From Taibaiella sp. (GTDB lineage Bacteria; Bacteroidota; Bacteroidia; Chitinophagales; Chitinophagaceae), in NCBI GenBank assembly GCA_019638495.1, contig JAHBTQ010000001.1, positions 868,001 to 932,000 of the forward strand: 64,000 nt of DNA, given 5' to 3'. The position numbers and the translations under genes were made by a program. Positions within the stretch are counted from its first letter, which is position 1. Every line of letters starts with the position of its first letter. Positions 7,074-15,343 of this stretch are shown here, piece by piece. A model generated the notes under the pieces. It was not told the DNA's origin, searched no databases, and saw nothing but the letters and a program-made list of their open reading frames with translations.

Positions 7074-8963
7074 ATGGCTAACGTTGTTTACTTAGTACCG
7101 TTATTTCCGCTGATAGGGTTTCTTATCAACGGTATCTTCTGGAAGAAAATGCCCAAGTCCCTCGGTGGGGCTATAGGCACTGTTGCCATCCTTGCGTCGT
7201 TCATCGTGTCGCTGGGTGTCTTCTTTGAGGTGAAGAGCGCTTCTTTCCATGGCCCGCTCACCGTTACCCTGTTCGATTTCATCAGCACCGGAAACATCCA
7301 CATCCCGTTTGCCTTCCAGGTAGATGCGCTTTCGTCCCTGTTCTTGCTCATTATTACCGGTGTAGGTACGCTCATTCATCTTTACTCTACCTCTTATATG
7401 CACGATGATGAGGGCATGGTCAAGTACTTTGCCTACCTCAATCTCTTCGTGTTTTCCATGTTGCTGCTGGTACTCGGTGCCAACTACCTTATCATGTTCA
7501 TTGGCTGGGAGGGCGTGGGTCTCTGCTCTTACCTTCTCATAGGTTTCTGGTTCAAGAATCGCGACTATACCAACGCTGCCAAGAAGGCATTTGTAATGAA
7601 CCGTATCGGTGACCTCGGCTTCCTCGTAGGAATGCTGCTTGTCCTGTTCAACTTCGGCACCCTTACTTATCTTGACTTTTTCGGCAAGCTGGGCGACGCC
7701 TCGCTTATCATCCCCAAGTCTACTTATAATTGGATAGCGCTGTGCTTCTTCATCGGCGCCACCGGTAAGAGTGCTCAGATACCACTTTACACCTGGTTGC
7801 CAGACGCGATGGCGGGTCCTACCCCGGTTTCGGCCCTCATCCACGCCGCAACGATGGTAACTGCAGGTATATATATGATAGCTCGCAGCGGAGCGCTTTA
7901 TAGCCTCACCCCATCTATCCTGCACATTATTGCAGTTGTTGGTTTGCTCACCGCTATACTCGCGGCTACAATCGCTATCCGTCAGTATGATATTAAAAAG
8001 GTGCTTGCCTACTCCACAGTGAGCCAGCTGGGCTTCATGTTCCTGGCATTGGGTGTGGGTGCATACACCACTGCAGTCTTCCACGTTATGACGCACGCCT
8101 TCTTCAAGGCCCTCTTGTTCCTTGGTTCGGGTAGTGTTATCCATGCTATGGGTGGTGAGCAGGACATACGCAACATGGGTGGTCTCGGCAAGCATATGCG
8201 GGTCACGCAGGCTACATTCTTTGTAGGCTGCCTCGCTATAGCAGGTATCCCCGGCCTTTCCGGCTTCTTCTCTAAGGACGAGATCCTTGCGGCTACCTTC
8301 GCTCATAGCACCCTGCTTTATGCACTGGCACTGATAGCAGCAATGATGACCGCTTTCTACATGTTCCGTCTGTATGTGCTTACATTCAATGGTAAGTTCC
8401 GCGGCACAGAGGAGCAGCACCATCACCTGCACGAGAGCCCTGCAGCGATGACCATTCCATTGGTTATCCTGGCTATCCTCTCTATAGTAGGTGGCTACGT
8501 TGGCCTGCCGTCTGTTATCAGCGAGCACAACACATTTGCTACGTACCTCAGCCCTGTGGTACACAACTTCAGCCACCACCATCTCTCACACGGCACCGAG
8601 TGGGGGCTTATGGGTCTGTCGGTAACGGTGGTAATAATAATGATAGCCATTGCCTATGCAGTGCACAGCAAGCCTAAGTTTAAAGAAAGCACCGGCATTG
8701 CCAAACTGCTGGAGAACAAGTGGTACATGGACGAAATCTATGATGCGCTTATCGTGAAGCCAATTGAAGGCATCTCTAACGCGCTGGACAAGTTTGTAGA
8801 CAGGCATGGCATAGACGGTATAGTGAATGGCGTGGGCAAAACTGTGCGCTGGGGCGGCGACCGCCTGCGCATGCTGCAGACCGGCCAGGTGGGCACCTAC
8901 ATCTTCATTATGGTAATGGGCATTGTGGTATTGTTCACCATCAGCTTTTTTTGGATAAAATAG
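7074..8963 (+). CDS. nuoL: NADH-quinone oxidoreductase subunit L
   Basis: The 629-residue distal antiporter-like proton pump subunit. The N-terminal domain shows F-I-G-W-E-G-V-G-L-C-S-Y-L-L-I-G-F-W (the conserved glutamate helix), the central motif G-A-T-G-K-S-A-Q-I-P-L-Y-T-W-L-P-D-A-M-A-G-P-T-P-V-S-A-L-I-H-A-A-T-M-V-T-A-G with the key lysine, and M-T-H-A-F-F-K-A-L-L-F-L. A histidine-rich loop, E-E-Q-H-H-H-L-H, lies near residue 445. After it come the C-terminal segment that forms the long lateral helix HL and a final transmembrane helix. Length and order are typical. Confidence 0.98.
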   Translation: MANVVYLVPLFPLIGFLINGIFWKKMPKSLGGAIGTVAILASFIVSLGVFFEVKSASFHGPLTVTLFDFISTGNIHIPFAFQVDALSSLFLLIITGVGTLIHLYSTSYMHDDEGMVKYFAYLNLFVFSMLLLVLGANYLIMFIGWEGVGLCSYLLIGFWFKNRDYTNAAKKAFVMNRIGDLGFLVGMLLVLFNFGTLTYLDFFGKLGDASLIIPKSTYNWIALCFFIGATGKSAQIPLYTWLPDAMAGPTPVSALIHAATMVTAGIYMIARSGALYSLTPSILHIIAVVGLLTAILAATIAIRQYDIKKVLAYSTVSQLGFMFLALGVGAYTTAVFHVMTHAFFKALLFLGSGSVIHAMGGEQDIRNMGGLGKHMRVTQATFFVGCLAIAGIPGLSGFFSKDEILAATFAHSTLLYALALIAAMMTAFYMFRLYVLTFNGKFRGTEEQHHHLHESPAAMTIPLVILAILSIVGGYVGLPSVISEHNTFATYLSPVVHNFSHHHLSHGTEWGLMGLSVTVVIIMIAIAYAVHSKPKFKESTGIAKLLENKWYMDEIYDALIVKPIEGISNALDKFVDRHGIDGIVNGVGKTVRWGGDRLRMLQTGQVGTYIFIMVMGIVVLFTISFFWIK

Positions 8964-8986
8964 AAACCCCAAACCCCTAAAGGGGC
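8964..8986 (-). repeat. CCCCTTTAGGGG element after nuoL (inverted)
   Basis: AAACCCC-AAACCCC-TAAAGGGGC starts immediately after the nuoL stop. It is the same element as before nuoF and nuoM but inverted. The 113-bp nuoL-nuoM gap therefore holds two copies facing each other. Confidence 0.65.
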
Positions 8987-9070
8987 TTACAGGTGGCATA
9001 GTAAATAATAGATAGTTAGTAACATAAAAAAGAATATGGTTCAACTCCCCGCAGTCAGCTAAATAGGCTG

Positions 9071-9098
9071 TTCCCCTTTAGGGGTCAGGGGTTAGAGT
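9071..9098 (+). repeat. CCCCTTTAGGGG element before nuoM
   Basis: TTCCCCTTTAGGGGTCAGGG followed by GTTAGAGTT lies just before the nuoM start. CCCCT-TT-AGGGG is a perfect short palindrome. Confidence 0.65.
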
Positions 9099-9105
9099 TT
9101 TGTAT

Positions 9106-10542
9106 ATGATACTTTTGTTCCTCATACTGGTTCCGCTGCTTTCTGGCATACTGTCGTTCTCTGTGAAGGGCAGCGCTGCTAAGACACTGGCGCTTATCAG
9201 TTCCATGATTACCCTTGGGCTTTCGGCTTATGTAAGTGCTACCAACTACAAGGAAGCCATCGTCTTCTCGTGCGAGTGGATTCCCATGCTGGGCACTCAG
9301 TTTTCCCTGGTGGCAGATGGTATGAGCAGTATGCTGTGCCTGCTTACCGGCATAGTATCGCTTGTAGTATTCCTTACCAATCTCGACAAAGACACTGAAG
9401 CCCCCGGCTCTTTCAATGGTTTTATGCTGCTGTCGCAGGCCGGTCTCATGGGCGTGTTCCTGGCTACAGATGCGCTGGTGTTCTACGTGTTCTGGGAGTT
9501 GGCGCTTATTCCTGTTTACTTCCTTTGTTCCCGCTGGGGTGGCGAAAAGCGCATACCTGTTACGTTCAAGTTCTTTGTTTACACATTCGTAGGTAGCCTT
9601 ATGCTGCTGGCAGGCCTTATATATCTGTCACTGCAAACGCCGGGCACCGTTAGCTATGCCTGGGCCGATATTGTTGCTGCCGGCAATGCCCTGCCTGCCA
9701 CAACACAGCAGGGTCTTTTCTGGCTCATCTTCATCGCCTTTGCCATCAAGATGCCGATATTCCCATTCCATACCTGGCAGCCCGATGCTTACGAGCAGTC
9801 GCCTACGCCAGTTACCATCATCCTTAGCGCGCTGATGGTGAAGATGGGTCTGTATGCAGTGCTGCGTTGGTTGCTGCCCGTACTGCCTATGGGCGTGGCA
9901 CTCTGGTCCAACTTTGTTGTTATTCTCTCTGTCATCGGCATTGTTTATGCATCTTGTATAGCCATTGTGCAGACAGACATTAAGCGCCTCGTTGCTTATT
10001 CTTCTATCGCACACATGGGTCTTATGAGTGCCGCAGCCTTCAGCGCAAACGCTATCGGCATGCATGGCATCATGGTGCAGATGTTCAACCACGGCATCAA
10101 CATTACCGGCATGTGGCTCATCGTGAGCATGATAGAAAACCGCTGGGGCACCCGCGACATGACAAAGATGGGCGGCATGGCATCTGTGGCACCACGCATG
10201 GCCATTGCACTGGTCATCATTTCGCTGGCCAACATTGCCCTGCCACTTACCAACGGCTTTGTGGGCGAGTTTATGCTGTTCAATGGTCTTTTTGCCGGCG
10301 ATCACAGTGCACCACAGATCGGCATTATGGTGCTGGCCGGCCTGGGCATCATTCTCGGTGCGGTTTATACGCTCAACATGATTCAGAAAACCGCATACGG
10401 CAACACTACTGAAATGGTAATATCCAAAGACCTTTCGGTAAACGAATATGCGGGCCTGGCTATAATTATTGCAGTGATTCTTTACCTCGGCGTTTATCCT
10501 AAGCCCCTGCTGGACCTCACGGCCGGCATGATAGGCGGGTAA
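9106..10542 (+). CDS. nuoM: NADH-quinone oxidoreductase subunit M
   Basis: A 478-residue antiporter-like pump subunit. Motifs are F-Y-V-F-W-E-L-A-L-I-P-V-Y-F-L (conserved glutamate), F-A-I-K-M-P-I-F-P-F-H-T-W-Q-P-D-A-Y-E-Q-S-P-T-P-V-T-I-I-L-S (conserved lysine and the HTW loop), D-I-K-R-L-V-A-Y-S-S-I-A-H-M-G and N-G-F-V-G-E-F. The ATG at 9106 is preferred over an in-frame TTG at 9100, which adds only two residues. It lies 142 bp after nuoL, in a gap filled by two facing repeat elements. Confidence 0.97.
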   Translation: MILLFLILVPLLSGILSFSVKGSAAKTLALISSMITLGLSAYVSATNYKEAIVFSCEWIPMLGTQFSLVADGMSSMLCLLTGIVSLVVFLTNLDKDTEAPGSFNGFMLLSQAGLMGVFLATDALVFYVFWELALIPVYFLCSRWGGEKRIPVTFKFFVYTFVGSLMLLAGLIYLSLQTPGTVSYAWADIVAAGNALPATTQQGLFWLIFIAFAIKMPIFPFHTWQPDAYEQSPTPVTIILSALMVKMGLYAVLRWLLPVLPMGVALWSNFVVILSVIGIVYASCIAIVQTDIKRLVAYSSIAHMGLMSAAAFSANAIGMHGIMVQMFNHGINITGMWLIVSMIENRWGTRDMTKMGGMASVAPRMAIALVIISLANIALPLTNGFVGEFMLFNGLFAGDHSAPQIGIMVLAGLGIILGAVYTLNMIQKTAYGNTTEMVISKDLSVNEYAGLAIIIAVILYLGVYPKPLLDLTAGMIGG

Positions 10543-10672
10543 GACCGGTACGAAACACAAAACGAATAGTAACATAAAGAATTTAGGACTAAGGATTAAG
10601 GAAACAAGATTACGCCAGGCTAAACCCGGAAAGACTTACGACTTAAGACTTACGACTCACGACTAACAGAAT
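10543..10672 (+). repeat. nuoM-nuoN spacer with GACTTACGACT-type array
   Basis: This 130-bp spacer holds no gene. Its second half (10632-10667) is an imperfect array of short units, AGACTTACGACTT-AAGACTTACGACT-CACGACTA. The same units recur at 19873-19911. Confidence 0.6.
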
Positions 10673-12058
10673 ATGAAAGCAATTATTGCTACAACAGTTT
10701 TCGGCATCGTTATGATGTTTACCGGTATCCTGGTAAACAACAAGCGTTCCGTTGCAGCCATAGCCGCAGTGCTCTTTGCAGTGCTGCTCGGCATCAACTT
10801 TTTCGACCTTGCTGCAGCATCTCCCAATGCTACCGATACACTCGTGTTCAACAAGATGCTGCGCATAGAGCACTACTCTGTTTGGTTCAATACCGTGATG
10901 ACGGGCTGCACCCTCCTCTACGTTCTGCTCATGTCTAAGGAGATTCAGCGCGTGGGCAGCCATGTTGCCGAATACTTTGCACTCATATTCTTTATCCTCT
11001 GCGGCCTTTACATCCTTGCTACTTACAATAACCTCCTCATGATGTTCATCGGTATTGAGATACTCTCCATACCGCAATACGTACTTGCCGGCTCCGACCG
11101 TAAGAACCTGAAGAGTGCCGAGGCCTCGCTGAAGTATTTCCTTATGGGCTCCTTCACCACTGGCATCCTGCTTATGGGTATAGCCCTGCTGTTTGGCGCT
11201 GCCCGCAGCTTCAACGTTATGGAGATCGCGGCTATGCTGCATACCGATGCGCTGAACCCGCTGGCACTGGCAGGTATCCTGTTCATTATGCTAGCTTTCG
11301 CCTTTAAGGTATCGGCAGCGCCCATGCACACCTGGACGCCCGATGTGTATGACGGCTCGCCAACTCCTTTCACCGCCTACATGTCTACCGTGGTTAAGGC
11401 AGGTGCATTCTTTGCATTCCTCCGCCTGTTCCAGGTGTCGTTCAACGGTATCAGCGAGCATTGGACACTGATACTCGCCATCATCACCGCGGCTACACTG
11501 CTGGTGGGCAACGTTACCGCCGTGTTCCAGCAGAGTGTGAAGCGTATGCTTGCATACTCGTCCATAGCACAGGCCGGCTTCATGCTGTTTGCCGTGCTGG
11601 CGGTGAATAAGTTTGCATGGCAGGGCATCATCATTTATGCTATGGCCTATAGCGTAGCCACCATTGGCCTGTTCTCTGTGTTGGTTAAGCTTAAGGACTT
11701 CACTTACGATGGCTTCAACGGCCTGGCCCGTACCGAGCCATTGCTCGCATTTACAGCATCTATATTCCTGTTCTCCCTGGCCGGCATTCCGCTCACAGGT
11801 GGCTTTATGGCTAAGTATTATGTGCTGCTTGCAGTGGTGCAGCAGGGCCACCTGATGTGGCTCGTTATCTTTGCCCTGCTCATGGCCGCGATAAGTATTT
11901 ATTACTACTTCCGCGTCATCATAGCCATGTACTTCAAGCCCGGCACGCCAGAGATAGCCTCGCCCGTTACTGCCGGCGACCGCACCCTGCTCATCATTAC
12001 CTGCGCACTGGTTATCCTCTTGGGTGTAGCGCCGCAGTTGTTTTTGAATAGGATATAA
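10673..12058 (+). CDS. nuoN: NADH-quinone oxidoreductase subunit N
   Basis: The 461-residue third antiporter-like subunit and last gene of the nuo operon. It shows M-M-F-I-G-I-E-I-L-S-I-P-Q-Y-V-L-A-G (glutamate helix), F-A-F-K-V-S-A-A-P-M-H-T-W-T-P-D-V-Y-D-G-S-P-T-P-F-T-A-Y-M-S-T-V-V-K-A-G, V-K-R-M-L-A-Y-S-S-I-A-Q-A-G-F and G-I-P-L-T-G-G-F. About fourteen hydrophobic helices are present. It is followed by roughly 200 bp of repeat debris rather than a clear terminator. Confidence 0.97.
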   Translation: MKAIIATTVFGIVMMFTGILVNNKRSVAAIAAVLFAVLLGINFFDLAAASPNATDTLVFNKMLRIEHYSVWFNTVMTGCTLLYVLLMSKEIQRVGSHVAEYFALIFFILCGLYILATYNNLLMMFIGIEILSIPQYVLAGSDRKNLKSAEASLKYFLMGSFTTGILLMGIALLFGAARSFNVMEIAAMLHTDALNPLALAGILFIMLAFAFKVSAAPMHTWTPDVYDGSPTPFTAYMSTVVKAGAFFAFLRLFQVSFNGISEHWTLILAIITAATLLVGNVTAVFQQSVKRMLAYSSIAQAGFMLFAVLAVNKFAWQGIIIYAMAYSVATIGLFSVLVKLKDFTYDGFNGLARTEPLLAFTASIFLFSLAGIPLTGGFMAKYYVLLAVVQQGHLMWLVIFALLMAAISIYYYFRVIIAMYFKPGTPEIASPVTAGDRTLLIITCALVILLGVAPQLFLNRI

Positions 12059-12063
12059 TTTAA

Positions 12064-12140
12064 TGTCAGGCTGAGCCCAGTCGAAGCCCGCCCTATAGCT
12101 ATTCGTCACCTCGACGACAGGAGAGGTCTCCTGAGCCTAT
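12064..12140 (+). repeat. TCAGGCTGAGC / TCACCTCGACGACAGGAGAGG dispersed repeat
   Basis: TCAGGCTGAGCCCAGTCGAA at 12065 is followed by ATTCGTCACCTCGACGACAG and GAGAGGTCTCCTGAGC up to about 12137. The second block recurs inverted at 29918-29955 and, more diverged, at 51140-51173. The rest of the 12059-12265 gap holds a possible TACATTTG -7 box (12183-12190) and a degenerate TTTAAAGGGTTTGGGG element before vsr. Confidence 0.65.
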
Positions 12141-12265
12141 GCACGGAGCCAAATCAAGGCCCCACACCTGACAAAGAATACATACATTTGTAATAACAAG
12201 ATCCGCCACGCTTCCCGTTGAACAGCGCACCCAGGCGGGTTTTCGATTTAAAGGGTTTGGGGCTA

Positions 12266-12679
12266 ATGGCAGACGTGCATAATAAAGAAACCCGCAGCTA
12301 CAACATGAGCCGCATTAAGGGCAAAGACACAAAGCCCGAAATGCTCGTTCGTCGCTACCTCCATGCCCACGGTTTCCGCTACAGGCTTCATGTAAAGGAC
12401 CTTCCTGGCAAGCCCGATATCGTCCTTCCTAAATACAAGACTGTCATATTCATTCACGGCTGTTTTTGGCATGGCCACGAAGGCTGCAAATATTTCGTAG
12501 TCCCCAAGACCCGCACCGATTGGTGGCTTGCCAAGATCAATACCAACATTGCAAACGATGAAAAAGCCGTTACCGCGCTTACAGAAGCTGGTTGGAAAAT
12601 TATCACGCTCTGGGAGTGCGATTTAAAGCCTGCGAATATAGAAATGACGCTCAGTTCCTTGGTGGAAAAATTACGATAA
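12266..12679 (+). CDS. vsr: Very short patch repair endonuclease
   Basis: A 137-residue Vsr-type endonuclease that nicks at T:G mismatches produced when 5-methylcytosine deaminates. Family signatures are N-M-S-R-I-K-G-K-D-T-K-P-E near the N-terminus, G-F-R-Y-R-L-H, then K-P-D-I-V-L-P-K-Y-K-T-V-I-F-I-H-G-C-F-W-H-G-H with the catalytic aspartate and histidines, and G-W-K-I-I-T-L-W-E-C. The ATG at 12266 was chosen over an upstream in-frame TTG at 12218, whose added residues read through repeat sequence. Its neighbour is a C5-cytosine methyltransferase, the usual partner. Confidence 0.95.
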   Translation: MADVHNKETRSYNMSRIKGKDTKPEMLVRRYLHAHGFRYRLHVKDLPGKPDIVLPKYKTVIFIHGCFWHGHEGCKYFVVPKTRTDWWLAKINTNIANDEKAVTALTEAGWKIITLWECDLKPANIEMTLSSLVEKLR

Positions 12680-12701
12680 GACTTCTCCACATTTTATGCA
12701 A

Positions 12702-12798
12702 CGTGACTTATAAGCAAATGTAAACCCTTCCGGGTTTTGAAGTTTTGCATTGAGTCACGGCCCGCAAAAGTTCACTTATATCCGATTGACTCATAGTC
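12702..12798 (+). promoter_or_regulatory. Candidate C-protein operator region (C-boxes)
   Basis: GACTCATAGTC (12788-12798) is a symmetric GACT-N3-AGTC box ending 3 nt before the ORF start at 12802. A related half-box CACTTATATCC lies 15 bp upstream (12773-12783), GACTTATAAGC at 12706-12716, and the arms CGTGACT (12702) and AGTCACG (12753) form a wider inverted repeat. GACT-N3-AGTC is the known core of operators used by controller proteins of restriction-modification systems. Confidence 0.5.
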
Positions 12799-12801
12799 GA
12801 A

Positions 12802-13065
12802 ATGGAAATAGCTTGCACGGTCATGGACATCCGCAAAAGGGTAGGTCTGAGGCTCAAAGAACTTCGTCAAAAAAATGGCCTTACTCAGGAGGCGTTGGCA
12901 TTCGAGGCGGAGGTAGATAAAACTTACCTCAATGAAGTCGAGAATGGCAAACGCAATATATCTGTAATCAATCTTGAAAAGATAATTCTGGCGCTCGGCG
13001 TTAGTATACAGGAGTTCTTTACAGCGGCAGATTTCAATACAGAAAAGCAAAAAAAGACGAACTAA
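12802..13065 (+). CDS. XRE-family regulator, likely restriction-modification controller (C) protein
   Basis: An 87-residue protein made almost entirely of one HTH_3 domain: R-L-K-E-L-R-Q-K-N-G-L-T-Q-E-A-L-A-F-E-A-E-V-D-K-T-Y-L-N-E-V-E-N-G-K-R-N-I-S, then L-E-K-I-I-L-A-L-G. Size and position fit C-proteins, which first activate and then limit restriction-modification genes. An alternative ATG at 12823 (residue 8) would leave the GACTCATAGTC box upstream of the coding region and gives a more usual N-terminus. It ends 1 bp before the methyltransferase start, so the two are cotranscribed. That it controls the convergent operon as well is only inference. Confidence 0.8.
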   Translation: MEIACTVMDIRKRVGLRLKELRQKNGLTQEALAFEAEVDKTYLNEVENGKRNISVINLEKIILALGVSIQEFFTAADFNTEKQKKTN

Positions 13066-13066
13066 T

Positions 13067-14623
13067 ATGGGGAAACGAAAAGTAGTCCCTATAATAGATT
13101 TGTTTGCGGGACCTGGCGGCTTGGGCGAAGGTTTTACATCGGTTGTAGATTCGCAGCACGAACGCCATTTCAAAATAGCGTTGTCAATAGAGAAAGATGA
13201 TTTTGCACACAAGACGCTTACATTACGCAACTTCACGCGTCAATTTCCATTTAAGCAGTTACCTGCGGAATACTACGACTTTGTTCGGGGAAACATTACC
13301 ATTGATAGGCTATATAGCTTATATCCAAAGCAAGCTGAGGAGGCAAAGAGGGAGGCATGGAAAACTACCTTGGGAGAGACGTCACACGATGTGGTAGACC
13401 AACGTATTCGTGAATCTCTTAATGGTGCTAGGGATTTTATAGTAATTGGTGGACCTCCATGCCAGGCGTATTCGCTTGTGGGCCGTGCACGCCGGCAGCA
13501 GGCAGAAGGTTTAGATAAATATGATCCGAGGGTTTATCTCTATCGCGAGTATTATCGAATACTTGCAGTCCACAGTCCTTCCGTCTTTATAATGGAGAAC
13601 GTAAAGGGACTGCTTTCTTCAAAGGTTGACAATGAACATATTTTTCAGCAACTTATTGCCGATCTCGAGAACCCCGTAGCATCTTATAAAAAGCTACACG
13701 GAGAAGACAATTTAACTTCCGACTGTCCCGGTTATACCCTTTACTCATTAGTGAAGAAGCCGTCTAAAGTTGATATATACGACAAGCCGGTTTTTAAGCC
13801 TTCTGACTTTATTATACATGCTGAAGACTACGGTATACCTCAAACGAGACACAGGGTTATATTATTGGGCGTTAGAAACGATTTGAAAAAACAACCAGGA
13901 ATTCTTCAGAAAGTTGCGGAGCACGTAGACATTCGGAGAGTTTTACGCGGCCTGCCAAAATTGCGTAGTGGGCTTTCAAAGCAACCGGATGGAAACGATG
14001 AGTGGAAGCAGGCCTTAAGAAGTTTCCCAAAACAATTGAAGGAAGAGATTGACGAAGATATCTACACAGAAATATCAAAAACTATTGACAATATTACTGC
14101 ACCGGCTCTGGGACGTGGACGGATGTACGTAAACGGTAAGATAAGTACAGGTTACGAGCCCGACTGGTATCTGGATAGTAGGCTGGATGGTATCAGCAAC
14201 CACGAGACGCGCGGACATATTATACCAGATTTGCACCGCTATCTATTTGCTGCGTGCTTCGCAAAGCTTCGCAATCGATCTCCAAAGCTGGCTGACTTTC
14301 CTCCATCATTGCTTCCCGCCCACGACAATGTAAATGTCGGTGTGAGTGAGAATAAATTTGCTGATCGCTTTCGCGTTCAGTTATACGGACATCCATCAAA
14401 AACAGTAACGAGCCACATCTCCAAAGATGGTCACTACTTTATTCATCCTGATGCAACGCAAAGCCGGAGTTTAACTGTGCGTGAAGCAGCGAGAATACAG
14501 ACGTTCCCGGACAACTATTATTTCTGTGGTCCACGGACGTCGCAGTATACACAGGTCGGCAACGCAGTACCGCCTTTGTTGGCAAAACAAATTGCTAATG
14601 TTGTAAGAGACTTACTATTATGA
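13067..14623 (+). CDS. DNA (cytosine-5-)-methyltransferase
   Basis: A 518-residue C5 methyltransferase. Motif I is I-D-L-F-A-G-P-G-G-L-G-E-G-F (10-23, AdoMet), motif IV is G-G-P-P-C-Q-A-Y-S with catalytic C132, and motif VI is M-E-N-V-K-G (176-181). Motif VIII is P-Q-T-R-H-R-V-I-L-L-G-V-R, and motifs IX/X are R-E-A-A-R-I-Q-T-F-P-D-N-Y and Q-V-G-N-A-V-P-P-L-L-A. The target-recognition region between VIII and IX is long. Target sequence cannot be read from the protein. With vsr and the regulator it forms the rightward half of the island. Its stop codon touches the stop of the convergent gene. Confidence 0.95.
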   Translation: MGKRKVVPIIDLFAGPGGLGEGFTSVVDSQHERHFKIALSIEKDDFAHKTLTLRNFTRQFPFKQLPAEYYDFVRGNITIDRLYSLYPKQAEEAKREAWKTTLGETSHDVVDQRIRESLNGARDFIVIGGPPCQAYSLVGRARRQQAEGLDKYDPRVYLYREYYRILAVHSPSVFIMENVKGLLSSKVDNEHIFQQLIADLENPVASYKKLHGEDNLTSDCPGYTLYSLVKKPSKVDIYDKPVFKPSDFIIHAEDYGIPQTRHRVILLGVRNDLKKQPGILQKVAEHVDIRRVLRGLPKLRSGLSKQPDGNDEWKQALRSFPKQLKEEIDEDIYTEISKTIDNITAPALGRGRMYVNGKISTGYEPDWYLDSRLDGISNHETRGHIIPDLHRYLFAACFAKLRNRSPKLADFPPSLLPAHDNVNVGVSENKFADRFRVQLYGHPSKTVTSHISKDGHYFIHPDATQSRSLTVREAARIQTFPDNYYFCGPRTSQYTQVGNAVPPLLAKQIANVVRDLLL

Positions 14624-15343
14624 CGCCTTTCTCCATTTGTCAAATTCCATTGGTAGAATCGTCACTATTTGTGCTCCGTCCATAGAATTGAGATCGAAAG
14701 TCATTTTGAACTGCTGAATGACTTCACGAAACCGCCTGGCGGTACCGCCAACGTCTTTTGATGCAGCACCTTTCACAATAGAACCTTTGCCTTCATCATA
14801 ATACAAAATTGTAGCAGCCTCAACTATACCTTTGTTACGTTGAATATCTTGAACAGCTGCAAGTTGTTCGACGATTTCACCTCTCTCATGTATCGAACCT
14901 CGTAAAAAAATCTGTCCTTTTTCCTCTAATTCTGAATATATCCAACATGGAAATGCGAGGAGATGTCGGTAGTATCGATTCCACGAATCAGTCTCAAGTT
15001 GATATAGCGCATCCTCTTTAAAGTCTAGCTCGGCTGTGCCCTTTTTTACAACAACCAACTTCTCCAAAAAATATGACGAGAGCCAATTCCACAATCCACG
15101 ATCGTAGTACAAATTTTTGTTTTCACCCAAGTTCAGTGCCGTCGAAATCTGTCTCGCAATTTCGAACTTTGAGGTGCCTTTGATCGTTGGTAGTGTATAT
15201 TCCCCTTCAATCTCATCGGAAAAATTGGGATTGTCCCGAACTGCGATGAGTTTTATTGCATCGATCTTCTTGTCAGCCCTAAACTGTCTTAATAGGTCCT
15301 CGAACGCTATTAGCCCATCTTTATTAAAACGTTTGATAATCAT
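14618..15343 (-). CDS. Uncharacterised protein of the defence island (YRHLL...EFDxW type)
   Basis: A 241-residue soluble protein that I cannot assign to a named family. Visible features are G-L-W-N-W-L-S-S-Y-F (about 87-96), R-Y-Y-R-H-L-L-A-F-P near the middle, and a C-terminal block R-F-R-E-V-I-Q-Q-F-K-M-T-F-D-L-N-S-M followed by L-P-M-E-F-D-K-W. From memory, proteins with this LW-x-WLS / RHLL / TxDL-x-x-M / LP-x-EFD layout recur beside DNA methyltransferases, but I cannot name the family. It has no signal peptide or membrane helix. Its start overlaps the upstream stop by 4 bp (ATGA), making it the last gene of a four-gene leftward operon. Nuclease motifs were looked for and none is convincing. 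Confidence 0.75.
   Translation of the reverse strand: MIIKRFNKDGLIAFEDLLRQFRADKKIDAIKLIAVRDNPNFSDEIEGEYTLPTIKGTSKFEIARQISTALNLGENKNLYYDRGLWNWLSSYFLEKLVVVKKGTAELDFKEDALYQLETDSWNRYYRHLLAFPCWIYSELEEKGQIFLRGSIHERGEIVEQLAAVQDIQRNKGIVEAATILYYDEGKGSIVKGAASKDVGGTARRFREVIQQFKMTFDLNSMDGAQIVTILPMEFDKWRKAS

Noticed and set aside
7101..8582. A 493-codon open frame on the minus strand inside nuoL
   Set aside because: It is an antisense shadow of nuoL. Its product is rich in rare, charged, low-complexity runs and resembles no protein family.
9628..10575. A 315-codon minus-strand frame inside nuoM
   Set aside because: It is an antisense shadow of a well-supported gene, with a composition (very rich in His, Cys and Gln) unlike real proteins.
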